DNA of 64,000 nt from Bacteroides intestinalis (GTDB lineage Bacteria > Bacteroidota > Bacteroidia > Bacteroidales > Bacteroidaceae), in assembly GCF_902364365.1 (NCBI RefSeq), contig NZ_CABJDN010000006.1, positions 372,001 through 436,000 on the forward strand, written 5' to 3'. The position numbers and the translations under genes were made by a program. Positions 24,841 to 33,769 of this stretch are shown here, in pieces. The stretch's first letter is position 1. The number at the start of each line of letters is the position of its first letter. The notes beneath the pieces were generated by a model. The model had not been told where the DNA came from, searched no databases, and worked only from the letters and a program-made list of their open reading frames with translations.

Positions 24841-27800
24841 ATGAAACGAGGTATTTTGATTGTTTTAATGTTTTTTCTGAGCTTGGCTTCTGTTATGGCT
24901 GCTCAGAAAGTAACTCTGAAGTGTAGGGAAGTTGCCTTAAAGGAAATCTTCGCCAGAATTACGAAACAGACAGGGCTGACGGTAGCCTATAGTTCGCAGG
25001 TGCTTAATGCAGATACAAAAATCAGTATTGAGACAGAGAATGCGGAAATAACAGAAGTCTTGGAGAAATTGCTACCCGCTACAATAGGGTATAAGATTGA
25101 AAATAATTCGATTCTGATATTCAAAAAGGAAGTTTCCAGAAAAGCTTCTACAGTCAGGATGAAGGGAGTTGTTTTTGATAAGAAGACGCGGGAACGGTTG
25201 GCAGGTGTAACGTTGGTTCTGAATGATAATCCGTCTGTAGGTACCATTACTGATATGGATGGAGTGTTTCAGATAACTGCTGCCCAGGGTAGCAAGTTGA
25301 AGGTGTCTTATATAGGATACGAAACGCAGATGGTTGCTATGAGTCCGGTTGAGGAATTGAAAGTGGAACTTGATCAGGACAACTTCAAGCTGGATGAGGT
25401 TGTGGTGACCGGTCAAGGAGCTGAAGTGCAGAAACGCCGGTTATCATCGAATGTAACTACTGTCAGCAGTAAAGAACTGGAACGCATGAAACAGGGGCGT
25501 ATAGATCAGGTATTGCAAAATGCTCTCCCCAATGTGCAGATAACGATGTCCAGCGGCCAGGCGGGTGCAACTTCATTGGTAAAGTCAAGGGGGTTGTCTT
25601 CCGCTTTCTCTAACTCTACTCCCGTGATTTATGTAGACGGAGTGCGTGTGGACAATATGAATACAGGTGCAACTTTGAATAACTCATTAAGCGGAAACAG
25701 CGCAGTGACCGGTTCTATCGGTGATATTCCGATGGAGAATATCGATCACATTGAGTATGTGACGGGTGGTGCGGCTACTACTCTCTACGGTTCGGATGCA
25801 GCCAATGGCGTTATTCAGATTTTCACAAAGAAAGGAGCAGAGCAGAAGACCACGTTCTTTGCCGAAACTCAATTGGAGGCGGATATTGCTTCTTCCCAGT
25901 TTTATCATTTTAAACGTACCAAAGAACTGTTGCATCAGACAGGCTTTACGCAGAAGTACCGCATTGGTTTTGACGGTGGAACAGAAAAGTTCGGTTATAG
26001 TTTTGGCGGTAGCATGAGTAATGGTACGGGAACTCTGATAAAGAACGGTAACGAGGATCGCAAATATGACTTGCGTTTCGGTTCGAGAATGAAGTTCAAT
26101 GAGCAATTTGAATATCAGAATTCATTTGGTATGGTGATACAGGACTTCGCGAGAAGTCGCAACGGTAATCAGGGAGGATATACCGGATTGTGGTTTACAG
26201 AAGGTGCTGCGGCTACCAACTTCAGATATACGGATGCAGCGGGCGAACTGGTGAATTATGGCGCTGATTTGGATGCATTGGATGATTATACTTTTGCTCA
26301 GATGAAGGCTTTTGTTACGAAAGCGGAAGCGTTGCAAAACAACCGTGAGTCCGTAAAGCGTTTTCAGACTTCTCAATCTCTGAGTTATGCTCCCCTGACT
26401 AATCTGACTTTCAAAGGGGTATTAGGAGTTGATTATCGATTGAACACCAATAAGAACATCATAACTAATGAATATCTGATTCACACCCAACAGAAACCGG
26501 AAGGAACGTCAGATGCAGGAAGCATTTCCAACTTCGACCGCAACTATTTTGGTCTGACTCTGGATTTGAACGGACAGCATAAATATCGCTATAAAGATGT
26601 TTTTAGTCTGATTTCTACAGCAGGCTTCCAGTTCTTTAGCACTTATGACCACCAGTCGGTATATAATGGAACAAACGTACGCGATGGTGCCCAGATAATA
26701 GAGGGTGCAGGAACATTAACTTCTAATGAATGGTTGAGCTATCTGTATAATTACGGTTACTTTATTCAGGAAAATATCGGTTTCCTGGACCGCTATTACA
26801 TTGATCTGGGATTGCGCTCGGACTATAATACTGCTTTTGGTGACAATGTAGGCTGGCAGTATTATCCCAAAGTGGGACTTTCTTATGTTCTCTCCGAAGA
26901 ACTTTTTATGCAGAGACTGAAAGAGAATAATCTTGTAAGCAGTTTCCGTATTCTGGCCAACTATGGTATTGCCGGTAGTTATCCTCCTGCTTTTGAATAT
27001 CAACGCACTGTGGCGTTCAATTCTTTCCAGGGAGGGCAAGCCGCTTCTTTTGGTAAATATGGAAATCCGGACCTGGCACCCGAAAAGAAACATTCGTATG
27101 AAGCCGGTTTTAATGCTGTGCTCTTTAACCGTGTGTTGAATCTGGGATTTACTTATTATTATGCTCTGACCAAAGACGCTCTTTTCAGTATCCCGTCCCT
27201 TCCTTCATCCGGTCAGTCTGCCAATTATTTATCTAATGTCGGTGAAATAGAGAATAAAGGTATTGAATTGAGCATAGGGCTGCAAATAGTGGATACAAAG
27301 GATTGGAATGTTCGCCTGAATGCATCTTATAATACGAATCATAATAAAGTACTGAGTATTGGTAATGCAGTGCCTTTTGCTATTGGCGGTTTCTCTTCGC
27401 GAACGGTTCAAACGGTGGTAGCTGAAGGAGAACCGGTAGGTTTCATCCGTGGTTATAAGGCCGTACTGAATCCGGATAACTCACTGAAGGAAATTCTGCC
27501 TTTACAGAACCTGGGTTCTACACTTCCTACAGCTTATGGTAACTTCTCTTTGTCGGCAAGTTATAAGAATCTTTCGTTCATGCTCAGTGGTGATTATCAA
27601 TATGGAGCTTATGTACATTCGTTCGACCGCCAGTTCCGTTTCTCAAAGGGTCTGAAAGACGATGCTATTCCAGAGAAAGCATTGGAAGGACTTGACCAGG
27701 GTGCTAACTGGCTTAACTTCACTAACTTTTTCGTAGAGAAATCAGATTTCTTGAAAATCAGGAATATCGGAATAGTTTATGATTATAAGCCGAAAAAATA

Positions 27801-27984
27801 TCTGAAATCAGTCAATCTGGCTTTCAATGTTTATAATCCGTTTGCCTTTACAGCCTCATCGGTAGACCCGGAAGTTGCCTTGGCAGGTGCCCGTTCGCAA
27901 GGTGCAGTAGCAGTAGGTGGATTGAACTACTCTTCTTATTCCACTCCCCGCCAGTATGTAGGAACGATACGTGTCTCTTTTTAA
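24841..27984 (+). CDS. SusC-like TonB-dependent transporter with STN signalling domain
   Basis: The 1047-residue protein has a signal peptide (residues 1-20). An STN (secretin/TonB N-terminal) domain covers about 24-95 (LKCREVALKEIFARITKQTG). A CarboxypepD_reg domain covers about 105-185 (GVVFDKKTRERLAGVTLVLN). A TonB box-like DEVVVTGQG, a plug (RIDQVLQNALPNVQ) and a long beta-barrel follow. The STN domain is the part that talks to FecR, so the receptor both imports and signals. The SusD-like lipoprotein gene follows after 31 bp. No glycoside hydrolase, sulfatase or protease gene is nearby, so the ligand cannot be guessed from context. Confidence 0.95.
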   Translation: MKRGILIVLMFFLSLASVMAAQKVTLKCREVALKEIFARITKQTGLTVAYSSQVLNADTKISIETENAEITEVLEKLLPATIGYKIENNSILIFKKEVSRKASTVRMKGVVFDKKTRERLAGVTLVLNDNPSVGTITDMDGVFQITAAQGSKLKVSYIGYETQMVAMSPVEELKVELDQDNFKLDEVVVTGQGAEVQKRRLSSNVTTVSSKELERMKQGRIDQVLQNALPNVQITMSSGQAGATSLVKSRGLSSAFSNSTPVIYVDGVRVDNMNTGATLNNSLSGNSAVTGSIGDIPMENIDHIEYVTGGAATTLYGSDAANGVIQIFTKKGAEQKTTFFAETQLEADIASSQFYHFKRTKELLHQTGFTQKYRIGFDGGTEKFGYSFGGSMSNGTGTLIKNGNEDRKYDLRFGSRMKFNEQFEYQNSFGMVIQDFARSRNGNQGGYTGLWFTEGAAATNFRYTDAAGELVNYGADLDALDDYTFAQMKAFVTKAEALQNNRESVKRFQTSQSLSYAPLTNLTFKGVLGVDYRLNTNKNIITNEYLIHTQQKPEGTSDAGSISNFDRNYFGLTLDLNGQHKYRYKDVFSLISTAGFQFFSTYDHQSVYNGTNVRDGAQIIEGAGTLTSNEWLSYLYNYGYFIQENIGFLDRYYIDLGLRSDYNTAFGDNVGWQYYPKVGLSYVLSEELFMQRLKENNLVSSFRILANYGIAGSYPPAFEYQRTVAFNSFQGGQAASFGKYGNPDLAPEKKHSYEAGFNAVLFNRVLNLGFTYYYALTKDALFSIPSLPSSGQSANYLSNVGEIENKGIELSIGLQIVDTKDWNVRLNASYNTNHNKVLSIGNAVPFAIGGFSSRTVQTVVAEGEPVGFIRGYKAVLNPDNSLKEILPLQNLGSTLPTAYGNFSLSASYKNLSFMLSGDYQYGAYVHSFDRQFRFSKGLKDDAIPEKALEGLDQGANWLNFTNFFVEKSDFLKIRNIGIVYDYKPKKYLKSVNLAFNVYNPFAFTASSVDPEVALAGARSQGAVAVGGLNYSSYSTPRQYVGTIRVSF

Positions 27985-28015
27985 TCATTAGTTTAACTCG
28001 TAAATAAATATAGAT

Positions 28016-29443
28016 ATGAAATTAAAAAAATATATGTTGATAGCTTCTCTGGCTTGTGTTTGTTCGTCTTGTGAACTTTTGCAACCGAATGAGATCATCA
28101 ATCCGAATGTAGATGAAGATACATTTCTGAAAACTCCTAATGCTATGAGTACCTGGGTAAACGGAGCCAACCGCTCGTTTGCCACGATTATCGGTTCGTA
28201 TGTGGAACTGACTGAAATACTCTCCGATAATTATTTTAATAACTATAGTCAGAGTAGTAAGGTTTTCGATTTTCCCACGATTCTGTATACGGATATAGAT
28301 GTAACCAATTTGCAACGCCATGTAGGTACGTTGCGGGAAACGGCGATCCAGGGATTAGAGGTGGTGGCTAAGGCCGATGCAACTACTACAGATGAACAAC
28401 GCTATAATCTCTATTATATCAAGGGATATTCTTATCTTCTGGCAGGAGAATATTTCCGGGCGCTCCCTATTGAAAATGGGGGAGAGGTGAAAGGCTGGAA
28501 AGAGAACCTAAATCTGGCTATCTCTACATTTACGGAAGCTTTGAAATTTACAAGTGATACGGATGAAACGGCATTTATCAACACCTTGATAGCCCGTGCT
28601 TATTATCGGCTGGGAGATAAAGTAAATGCAGTGAAGTACGCCGATAATGCCTTGGCATTATCAACAGATTTCACAAAACAAGTAACATTTGATGGGGAGA
28701 ATGGTGTGATAAGCTCTATTCAGGGATATATTTATGGCACCAATTTCCAGCCATTGCCTCGCCTGGATTTCCTTGACCCGAAATATTTTCAGACTAAAGC
28801 AAGAGAGGCACGTCCTATCTGTATTGCTAAAGCGGAAGAGCCCTATTTGATTTTGGCTGAGGCAGCTTTAGCTGACAATGATTTAAACGGAGCAAAGAGT
28901 CTTTTGAAAACATTGCTGACACTCGTCAGAAATCGTCCGATGGCGACAGATATAAGTGATCAGTTGGAAGGCCGTTATAACGGGGGGTATAAAGAATATC
29001 CTAACAGTTCGGAATACCGGGTGGCTGCATCTTCGGAGGATGAATTCAGAGGCGGACTTGTGCTCGACCGTCAGGCACCTCATTTGATTTCTGTTCTTTA
29101 TATTTCCGGTACTTCCGTTACAGAAGCAATGATTGATACTCCGACCACAGTCGATGGGCTTTTAGAAGTACTCTACCTGATGCGACAGGAAATTTTTATG
29201 GCGGAAGGCAGACGTGCTGCCGATCTGGGTATTCGTTTTCCGGTATGTGAAACGGAAGCTGCCAATACACCTTCGGCAGCAGAATATACTATTGCGCAGA
29301 TTCCTTCTTTCATTCCTTTGAATCAGGATATGGATGCTTTTGAAATGAATAAGGAAACAAAAACGGTTGTGATTAAATACAATATGAACCGAATTATTGT
29401 ACAGAATAAATCTTCGGAATATGTAGCGCCTTTCTTCAATTAA
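28016..29443 (+). CDS. SusD/RagB-like surface lipoprotein
   Basis: The 475-residue protein has a lipoprotein signal (MLIASLACVCSSC, lipidated Cys19). It shows the SusD pattern of TPR-like helices: YNLYYIKGYSYLLAGEYFRA, and INTLIARAYYRLGDKVNAVK. The late RagB motif is LLEVLYLMRQEIFMAEGRRA (about residues 380-400). It forms the lid of the SusC transporter upstream and helps capture the ligand at the cell surface. No further PUL gene follows; the next 500 bp are non-coding. Confidence 0.93.
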   Translation: MKLKKYMLIASLACVCSSCELLQPNEIINPNVDEDTFLKTPNAMSTWVNGANRSFATIIGSYVELTEILSDNYFNNYSQSSKVFDFPTILYTDIDVTNLQRHVGTLRETAIQGLEVVAKADATTTDEQRYNLYYIKGYSYLLAGEYFRALPIENGGEVKGWKENLNLAISTFTEALKFTSDTDETAFINTLIARAYYRLGDKVNAVKYADNALALSTDFTKQVTFDGENGVISSIQGYIYGTNFQPLPRLDFLDPKYFQTKAREARPICIAKAEEPYLILAEAALADNDLNGAKSLLKTLLTLVRNRPMATDISDQLEGRYNGGYKEYPNSSEYRVAASSEDEFRGGLVLDRQAPHLISVLYISGTSVTEAMIDTPTTVDGLLEVLYLMRQEIFMAEGRRAADLGIRFPVCETEAANTPSAAEYTIAQIPSFIPLNQDMDAFEMNKETKTVVIKYNMNRIIVQNKSSEYVAPFFN

Positions 29444-29762
29444 AGTTCTTCATGAAATCTTTTCCATTATTCATTCGCTTTGTATCAGGGGAGTGTTTTG
29501 TTCGCGACTAATGAATATTGTACTTATCCTTAGGAATAATTGGATGTCAACCTTGGTCAACAGCCCTGTCAACCTTGGTCAACAGGCCCGTTAACCAAGG
29601 TTGACAGAGCTGTTGACCAAGGTTGACACCTGATAATACTTATTATAGAGTTACCAAACAAGCCGGGCAAAAGCAGACGATTACTTGTCTGTTATAAATT
29701 GATCGCTGAAGCTTTTGATGCAAAATGCATGGGATGAACCTTTTAAAGTGTTATATACCTAT
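29444..29762. other. non-coding stretch after susD
   Basis: No gene is seen here. It holds word-repeat palindrome C (29545-29627), described separately. The rest (29630-29762) shows no promoter box or open frame of note. Confidence 0.6.
29545..29627. repeat. word-repeat palindrome C (22-bp period, 2 + 2 copies)
   Basis: TGTCAACCTTGGTCAACAG occurs at 29545-29563 and exactly 22 bp later at 29567-29585. The inverse word occurs as TTAACCAAGGTTGACA at 29591-29606 and TTGACCAAGGTTGACA at 29613-29628, again 22 bp apart. The four copies can pair as one long hairpin or as alternatives. It lies 100 bp after the SusD stop codon. Confidence 0.85.
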
Positions 29763-29799
29763 CCGAAAATGTACAGGGTGTTCGATATCGGACACCCTG
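29763..29799 (+). promoter_or_regulatory. putative activator-binding site 1 (two 13-bp half-elements around GGG)
   Basis: CCGAAAATGTACA (29763-29775), GGG, then TGTTCGATATCGG (29779-29791) form two divergent half-elements. The right one is also the core of the 26-bp dyad CAGGGTGT...ACACCCTG (29774-29799, one mismatched pair). The same arrangement occurs at 39004-39036. The dyad followed by CTTTTCTCTTTTTTT could alternatively be a terminator. However, the second copy lacks the extended stem while the half-elements are kept. Confidence 0.6.
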
Positions 29800-29838
29800 C
29801 TTTTCTCTTTTTTTACTTGTTATCAGCTACTTACATTT

Positions 29839-29855
29839 TTGGCACGCATTTAGTA
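29839..29855 (+). promoter_or_regulatory. sigma-54-like promoter for the HlyD/permease operon
   Basis: TTGGCACGCATTTAGTA resembles the -24/-12 consensus TTGGCACGNNNNTTGCA. The GG is at 29841-29842 and the G of the -12 element is 10 bp further (29853), but C is replaced by T. The GG starts 50 bp after the end of the activator site, exactly as in the second copy. The transcript would start near 29866, 80 nt before the HlyD gene. Confidence 0.5.
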
Positions 29856-29945
29856 TATATAAATAATGTGAATAATATGCCTGTTCGTTTTTAAAAGCGG
29901 AACAGGCTGAAATCTGATAAAATAATAAATAACTCAATATTCAAC

Positions 29946-31193
29946 ATGGACAGAGAAATTCCGAAAGAAGTGCGTAATAAAGAACGCAATAAGAAAATTA
30001 TCCGTTACGGCGGCATCGGCGTGGTAAGTATAATAGTTATCAGCGTACTCATCTCATTTTTGCGTACGGGAGTGAAAACGAAAGACTTGGTGTTTTCTAC
30101 AGTAGATAAAGGCACGATTGAAGTTAGTGTCAGTGCATCGGGAAAAGTGGTGCCGGCTTTTGAGGAAATTATCAATTCACCTATCAATACCCGTATTGTA
30201 GAGATATATAAGAAAGGTGGAGATAGTGTAGATGTAGGCACGCCGATTTTGAAGCTCGACTTGCAGAGCGTGGAGACAGACTACAAGAAATTGCTGGATG
30301 AAGAGCAAATGCGCAGCTATAAGCTGAACCAACTCAAAGTGAATAATCAGACCAAACTGAATGATCTGGCAATGAAGATTAAAGTATCGGCCATGCAGTT
30401 GAACCGTAAGAAAGTGGAATTGCGCAATGAGCAATATCTTGACAGCTTGGGTTCGGGAACTACGGATAAAGTGCGTCAGGCGGAACTCAGCTATAATGTA
30501 GCACAGTTGGAATATGAGCAGCTGAAACAGCAGTATGACAATGAAAAGGAAGTACTTGCTGCCGAATATAAAGTTCAGGAGCTGGATTTCAGTATTTTCC
30601 GTAAAGGTCTTGCCGAGATGAAGCGTACATTGGATGATGCACAAGTTCGCTCTCCGCGCAAAGCTATCCTTACCTATATTAATAACCAAATTGGTGCGCA
30701 GGTGTCTCAAGGAAGCCAGCTTGCTGTAATCTCCGATCTTAGCCATTTCAAGGTGGAAGGTGAAATTGCAGATACGTATGGTGACCGTGTGGCTGCCGGT
30801 GGCAAAGCGATTGTAAAGATTGGCAGTGAGAAATTGGAAGGTACGGTCAGCAGTGTGACTCCTTTGTCAAAAAATGGAGTGATCTCTTTCACAGTACAAC
30901 TGAATGAGGATAATAACCGCCGCTTACGTTCGGGCTTGAAGACGGATGTGTATGTGATGAATGCCGTGAAAGAAGACGTGATGCGGATTGCCAATGCTTC
31001 TTATTATGTAGGACGTGGTGAATATGACCTCTTTGTGCGTGACTCTGATAAAGAAATAGTGAAGCGTAAAGTGCAATTGGGCGATAGCAATTTCGAGTTT
31101 GTAGAGGTTATCAGTGGTTTGCAGCCGGGCGATCAAGTGGTAGTGAGCGACATGAGCCAGTATAAAAATAAGAATAAGCTGAAGTTGAATTAG
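29946..31193 (+). CDS. HlyD/MacA-type periplasmic adaptor subunit
   Basis: The 415-residue protein has one N-terminal membrane helix (IGVVSIIVISVLISFLR, about residues 25-41) and a biotinyl/lipoyl-like half (GKVVPAFEEIINSPINTRI). A long coiled-coil hairpin at about 100-230 is rich in Leu/Lys/Glu (NKAR-type heptads such as YNVAQLEYEQLKQQYDNEKE). The second lipoyl half and beta-barrel domains follow (ISDLSHFKVEGEIADTYG). Such adaptors link an inner-membrane MacB-type ABC pump to an outer-membrane channel. No TolC-like gene is in the window. It leads the first of two permease units and is 17 bp from the next gene. Confidence 0.9.
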   Translation: MDREIPKEVRNKERNKKIIRYGGIGVVSIIVISVLISFLRTGVKTKDLVFSTVDKGTIEVSVSASGKVVPAFEEIINSPINTRIVEIYKKGGDSVDVGTPILKLDLQSVETDYKKLLDEEQMRSYKLNQLKVNNQTKLNDLAMKIKVSAMQLNRKKVELRNEQYLDSLGSGTTDKVRQAELSYNVAQLEYEQLKQQYDNEKEVLAAEYKVQELDFSIFRKGLAEMKRTLDDAQVRSPRKAILTYINNQIGAQVSQGSQLAVISDLSHFKVEGEIADTYGDRVAAGGKAIVKIGSEKLEGTVSSVTPLSKNGVISFTVQLNEDNNRRLRSGLKTDVYVMNAVKEDVMRIANASYYVGRGEYDLFVRDSDKEIVKRKVQLGDSNFEFVEVISGLQPGDQVVVSDMSQYKNKNKLKLN

Positions 31194-31210
31194 CCTAAAT
31201 AACGCAGGAT

Positions 31211-32482
31211 ATGTTAAGAATATATTTAAAGCAAGCGTGGAGCCTGCTGAAAGAAAATCCGTTGGTCAGCGGACTTTCTATTGCAGGAACGGCACTGGCC
31301 ATTACCGCTGTAATGATGATTATTCTTGTGATACAAGTGCGTTTGGCCGAATATGCACCAGAGACAGAGCGCAGTCGTATGTTGCACATTGTTGCAACCC
31401 GTTCTTTCCTAAAAAGTAATGATGGAAACTGGAATAATGGGGGAATGGGAAAACGTGTGGTACGTGAGCTTTTCTATAATCTGAAAACCCCGCAGGAGGT
31501 GAGTGGCTATGCCCGTAGCACGGTATCCGTTAGTTCCGTTGCCAAGCGTACCTTTACAAAATACCGGGCTACCTATACAGACGAACGTTTTTGGAAAATA
31601 TTCGATTACACATTTCTGAATGGCGCTCCTTTTACGTACGAAGATAATGAAAGTGGCATCCGTAAGGCAGTTATCAGTGAAAAACTGGCACGCCGCCTCT
31701 TCGGTAAGACGGAGGTGAAAGGACAGAGATTATTTATTAATCGGACAGAATACACGGTATGTGGTGTGGTGAAAGATGTACCTCGTACTGCCCGTTACGC
31801 CTATTCAGATGTATGGTTGCCCTATAATTCGAGTGCCGCTATGGAGACGGCTGCCAATGTGTATGAGGGGCTGGTAGGTCCTTTCAATGTTGTGATGCTG
31901 GCACATGGCACCGATAATTTTACTGCTATCCGTGCAGAAGTGGAAAAGGTTACTAAACAACTGAATACGAATACATCGGAATATGCTGTCAGCTTCTTTA
32001 ACGGGCCGATGACTAATCTGGATCTGTTGGTAACCGATAATAATGGTTTTGTTAATGAAATTCCCTATGGCAATTGGTTTTTGCAACAAGGCGGTTTCGT
32101 ATTTTTACTATTATTGCTTCCGGCGCTCAATATGATTGGCATTACGCTGACCAACTTTCGTAAACGGCGTGCAGAGATAGGTGTTCGTAAAGCGTTCGGA
32201 GCGACAGCAGGTAACGTTTTCCGCCAGGTCCTCGATGAGAATCTCATAATTACTTTTATTGGCGGCATATTCGGACTGATGCTCTCCATAGGTGTCTTGC
32301 TGCTGACACGTGACATCTTCTTCCCATCGGGTACGGAATTCAATGCGGAGATGCTGATACGTCCGGAAACATTTCTGGTGACTTTGCTTTTTATCTTCCT
32401 GCTGAACCTGCTGTGTGCCGGCATTCCTGCCTGGCGTGCTGGAAAGTATAACATTGTCAAATCGTTGAATAATCAAGAATAA
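31211..32482 (+). CDS. FtsX/MacB-type permease, pair 1 A-subunit
   Basis: The 423-residue protein has an N-terminal helix (residues 20-42), a large periplasmic MacB-PCD-like domain (about 45-285) and three C-terminal helices. It starts with the A-type signature YLKQAWSLLKENPL. It carries the A-type FtsX core AEIGVRKAFGATAGNVF with the coupling segment ENLIITFIGGIFGL, and ends NIVKSLNNQE. Without its own ATPase domain it must use an ATPase made elsewhere; the only one in the run is at 39163. The B partner follows after 3 bp. Confidence 0.9.
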   Translation: MLRIYLKQAWSLLKENPLVSGLSIAGTALAITAVMMIILVIQVRLAEYAPETERSRMLHIVATRSFLKSNDGNWNNGGMGKRVVRELFYNLKTPQEVSGYARSTVSVSSVAKRTFTKYRATYTDERFWKIFDYTFLNGAPFTYEDNESGIRKAVISEKLARRLFGKTEVKGQRLFINRTEYTVCGVVKDVPRTARYAYSDVWLPYNSSAAMETAANVYEGLVGPFNVVMLAHGTDNFTAIRAEVEKVTKQLNTNTSEYAVSFFNGPMTNLDLLVTDNNGFVNEIPYGNWFLQQGGFVFLLLLLPALNMIGITLTNFRKRRAEIGVRKAFGATAGNVFRQVLDENLIITFIGGIFGLMLSIGVLLLTRDIFFPSGTEFNAEMLIRPETFLVTLLFIFLLNLLCAGIPAWRAGKYNIVKSLNNQE

Positions 32483-32485
32483 ACC

Positions 32486-33745
32486 ATGATACGTCATCTC
32501 ATCACTCTGATATGGAACCAGCGCAAACAAAATGGCTGGATATTTGCCGAAATGGCATTGGTTTTACTGGCTGTCTTTATGATTACGGATGGCGGTTATA
32601 GTAAATACACTCTTTATAATGAGCCTTTAGGTTATGATATCAATCGTTGCTGGCGGCTTCATCTGGAGGAAACGGAACCTGGTAACGAAGGTTATACAGG
32701 CGAGGACGAACGTGGAGCCAAATGTTGGGAACGTATCACGGAATTGACTCGACGCCTGATGAATACCGGTGAGGTGGAAGCTGTGGGATGCAGCTTTTAC
32801 AGTTGCCCCTACAGTCAGGGCAATTCGTGGACGAGCGTTGAACCGGCAGGTGCGGATAGTGTCAATGCTTATTCGGAATCTTTGCACCGCCAACTGGGTG
32901 ATGCCGGTTTCTTTGAAGTTTTCGGCATTCATGACGTGAATGGAAAACAGATACGCGAACTGGAAAATCCGGCAAAAGATGAGGTTATCCTGACGGAGAA
33001 GGTAGCGCAGAAGTTTTTCGGTGGGAAGGAACCGCGCGGCCGGTTGGTAAATACCGGCGAACTGGACGGGACGCCTGTGCTGGCTGTTGCCCCTACTATT
33101 CGTGAGAATGATTTTGAACCGGCTACTCCCACGTTCTATATTAAAGCTTCTGGTTCTACGATGGAAGAGCTTTTCGAGTGGTATCGTCCTTCTTCATTGG
33201 AATATTCGCTACGCATGAAACGTGATATGACACAGACTGAGATGGAAGAATGGCTTGCTTCTTTGGGTGAACGGTTGACGTCCGGCAATATCTATGTAAA
33301 TGCCGTAACAGGTTTTAAAGAGATGCGTGCCGACCGTATAGATTATGCTATAACGGATTGGCAAATGATACAACTCGTTGTCGCTTTCTTGTTGCTGAAT
33401 GTGTTTTTTGGTGTTACCGGGACTTTCTGGATGCGTACACAGGCACGCCGTTCGGAAACAGGATTGCGTATGGCTGTCGGTGCGTCGAAGGGGCGGATTG
33501 TATTCTGGCTCAATGCGGAGGGATTATTAATTCTGTTGCTGGCGTTGATTCCTATCATTATTATTGTGCTCAATTTCCACCACATGGATTTATTGAGTGC
33601 TAAAGTTCCTTATACGGCAGGTCGTTGGATTGTAGATTTTGCTATTTCATTGGGAGCTCTCGCAATGATGATTGTATTGGGCATTGCGGTGCCGGCACGC
33701 TGGATTATGAAAGAGCAACCGGCTGAAGCGTTGCATCACGAATAA
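32486..33745 (+). CDS. FtsX/MacB-type permease, pair 1 B-subunit
   Basis: The 419-residue permease is of the second (B) type. Its N-terminal signature is NQRKQNGWIFAEMALVLLAV, its core is GTFWMRTQARRSETGLRMA and it ends EQPAEALHHE. Topology is the same as in the A partner: one helix, a periplasmic domain, three helices. The B-type N-terminal helix starts earlier and lacks the GTxLAI motif seen in A subunits. The consistent A-then-B order and small spacing (3 bp here) suggest an obligate A/B heterodimer. Confidence 0.88.
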   Translation: MIRHLITLIWNQRKQNGWIFAEMALVLLAVFMITDGGYSKYTLYNEPLGYDINRCWRLHLEETEPGNEGYTGEDERGAKCWERITELTRRLMNTGEVEAVGCSFYSCPYSQGNSWTSVEPAGADSVNAYSESLHRQLGDAGFFEVFGIHDVNGKQIRELENPAKDEVILTEKVAQKFFGGKEPRGRLVNTGELDGTPVLAVAPTIRENDFEPATPTFYIKASGSTMEELFEWYRPSSLEYSLRMKRDMTQTEMEEWLASLGERLTSGNIYVNAVTGFKEMRADRIDYAITDWQMIQLVVAFLLLNVFFGVTGTFWMRTQARRSETGLRMAVGASKGRIVFWLNAEGLLILLLALIPIIIIVLNFHHMDLLSAKVPYTAGRWIVDFAISLGALAMMIVLGIAVPARWIMKEQPAEALHHE

Positions 33746-33769
33746 ATAAACTACTTAATATATTCAGGG

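Noticed and set aside
29545..29627. Possible short CRISPR-like array (regular 22-bp spacing); the same was considered for 57572-57695
   Set aside because: Half of the copies are inverted, the spacers are only a few bases to about 12 bp, and no cas gene is present. It fits the word-repeat palindrome class instead.
29774..29814. Reading the 26-bp dyad plus CTTTTCTCTTTTTTT simply as the susCD terminator
   Set aside because: It lies 330 bp after the susD stop, and the matching element at 39004 keeps the half-sites and 50-bp promoter spacing but not the hairpin or T-run. Terminator activity as a second role remains possible.
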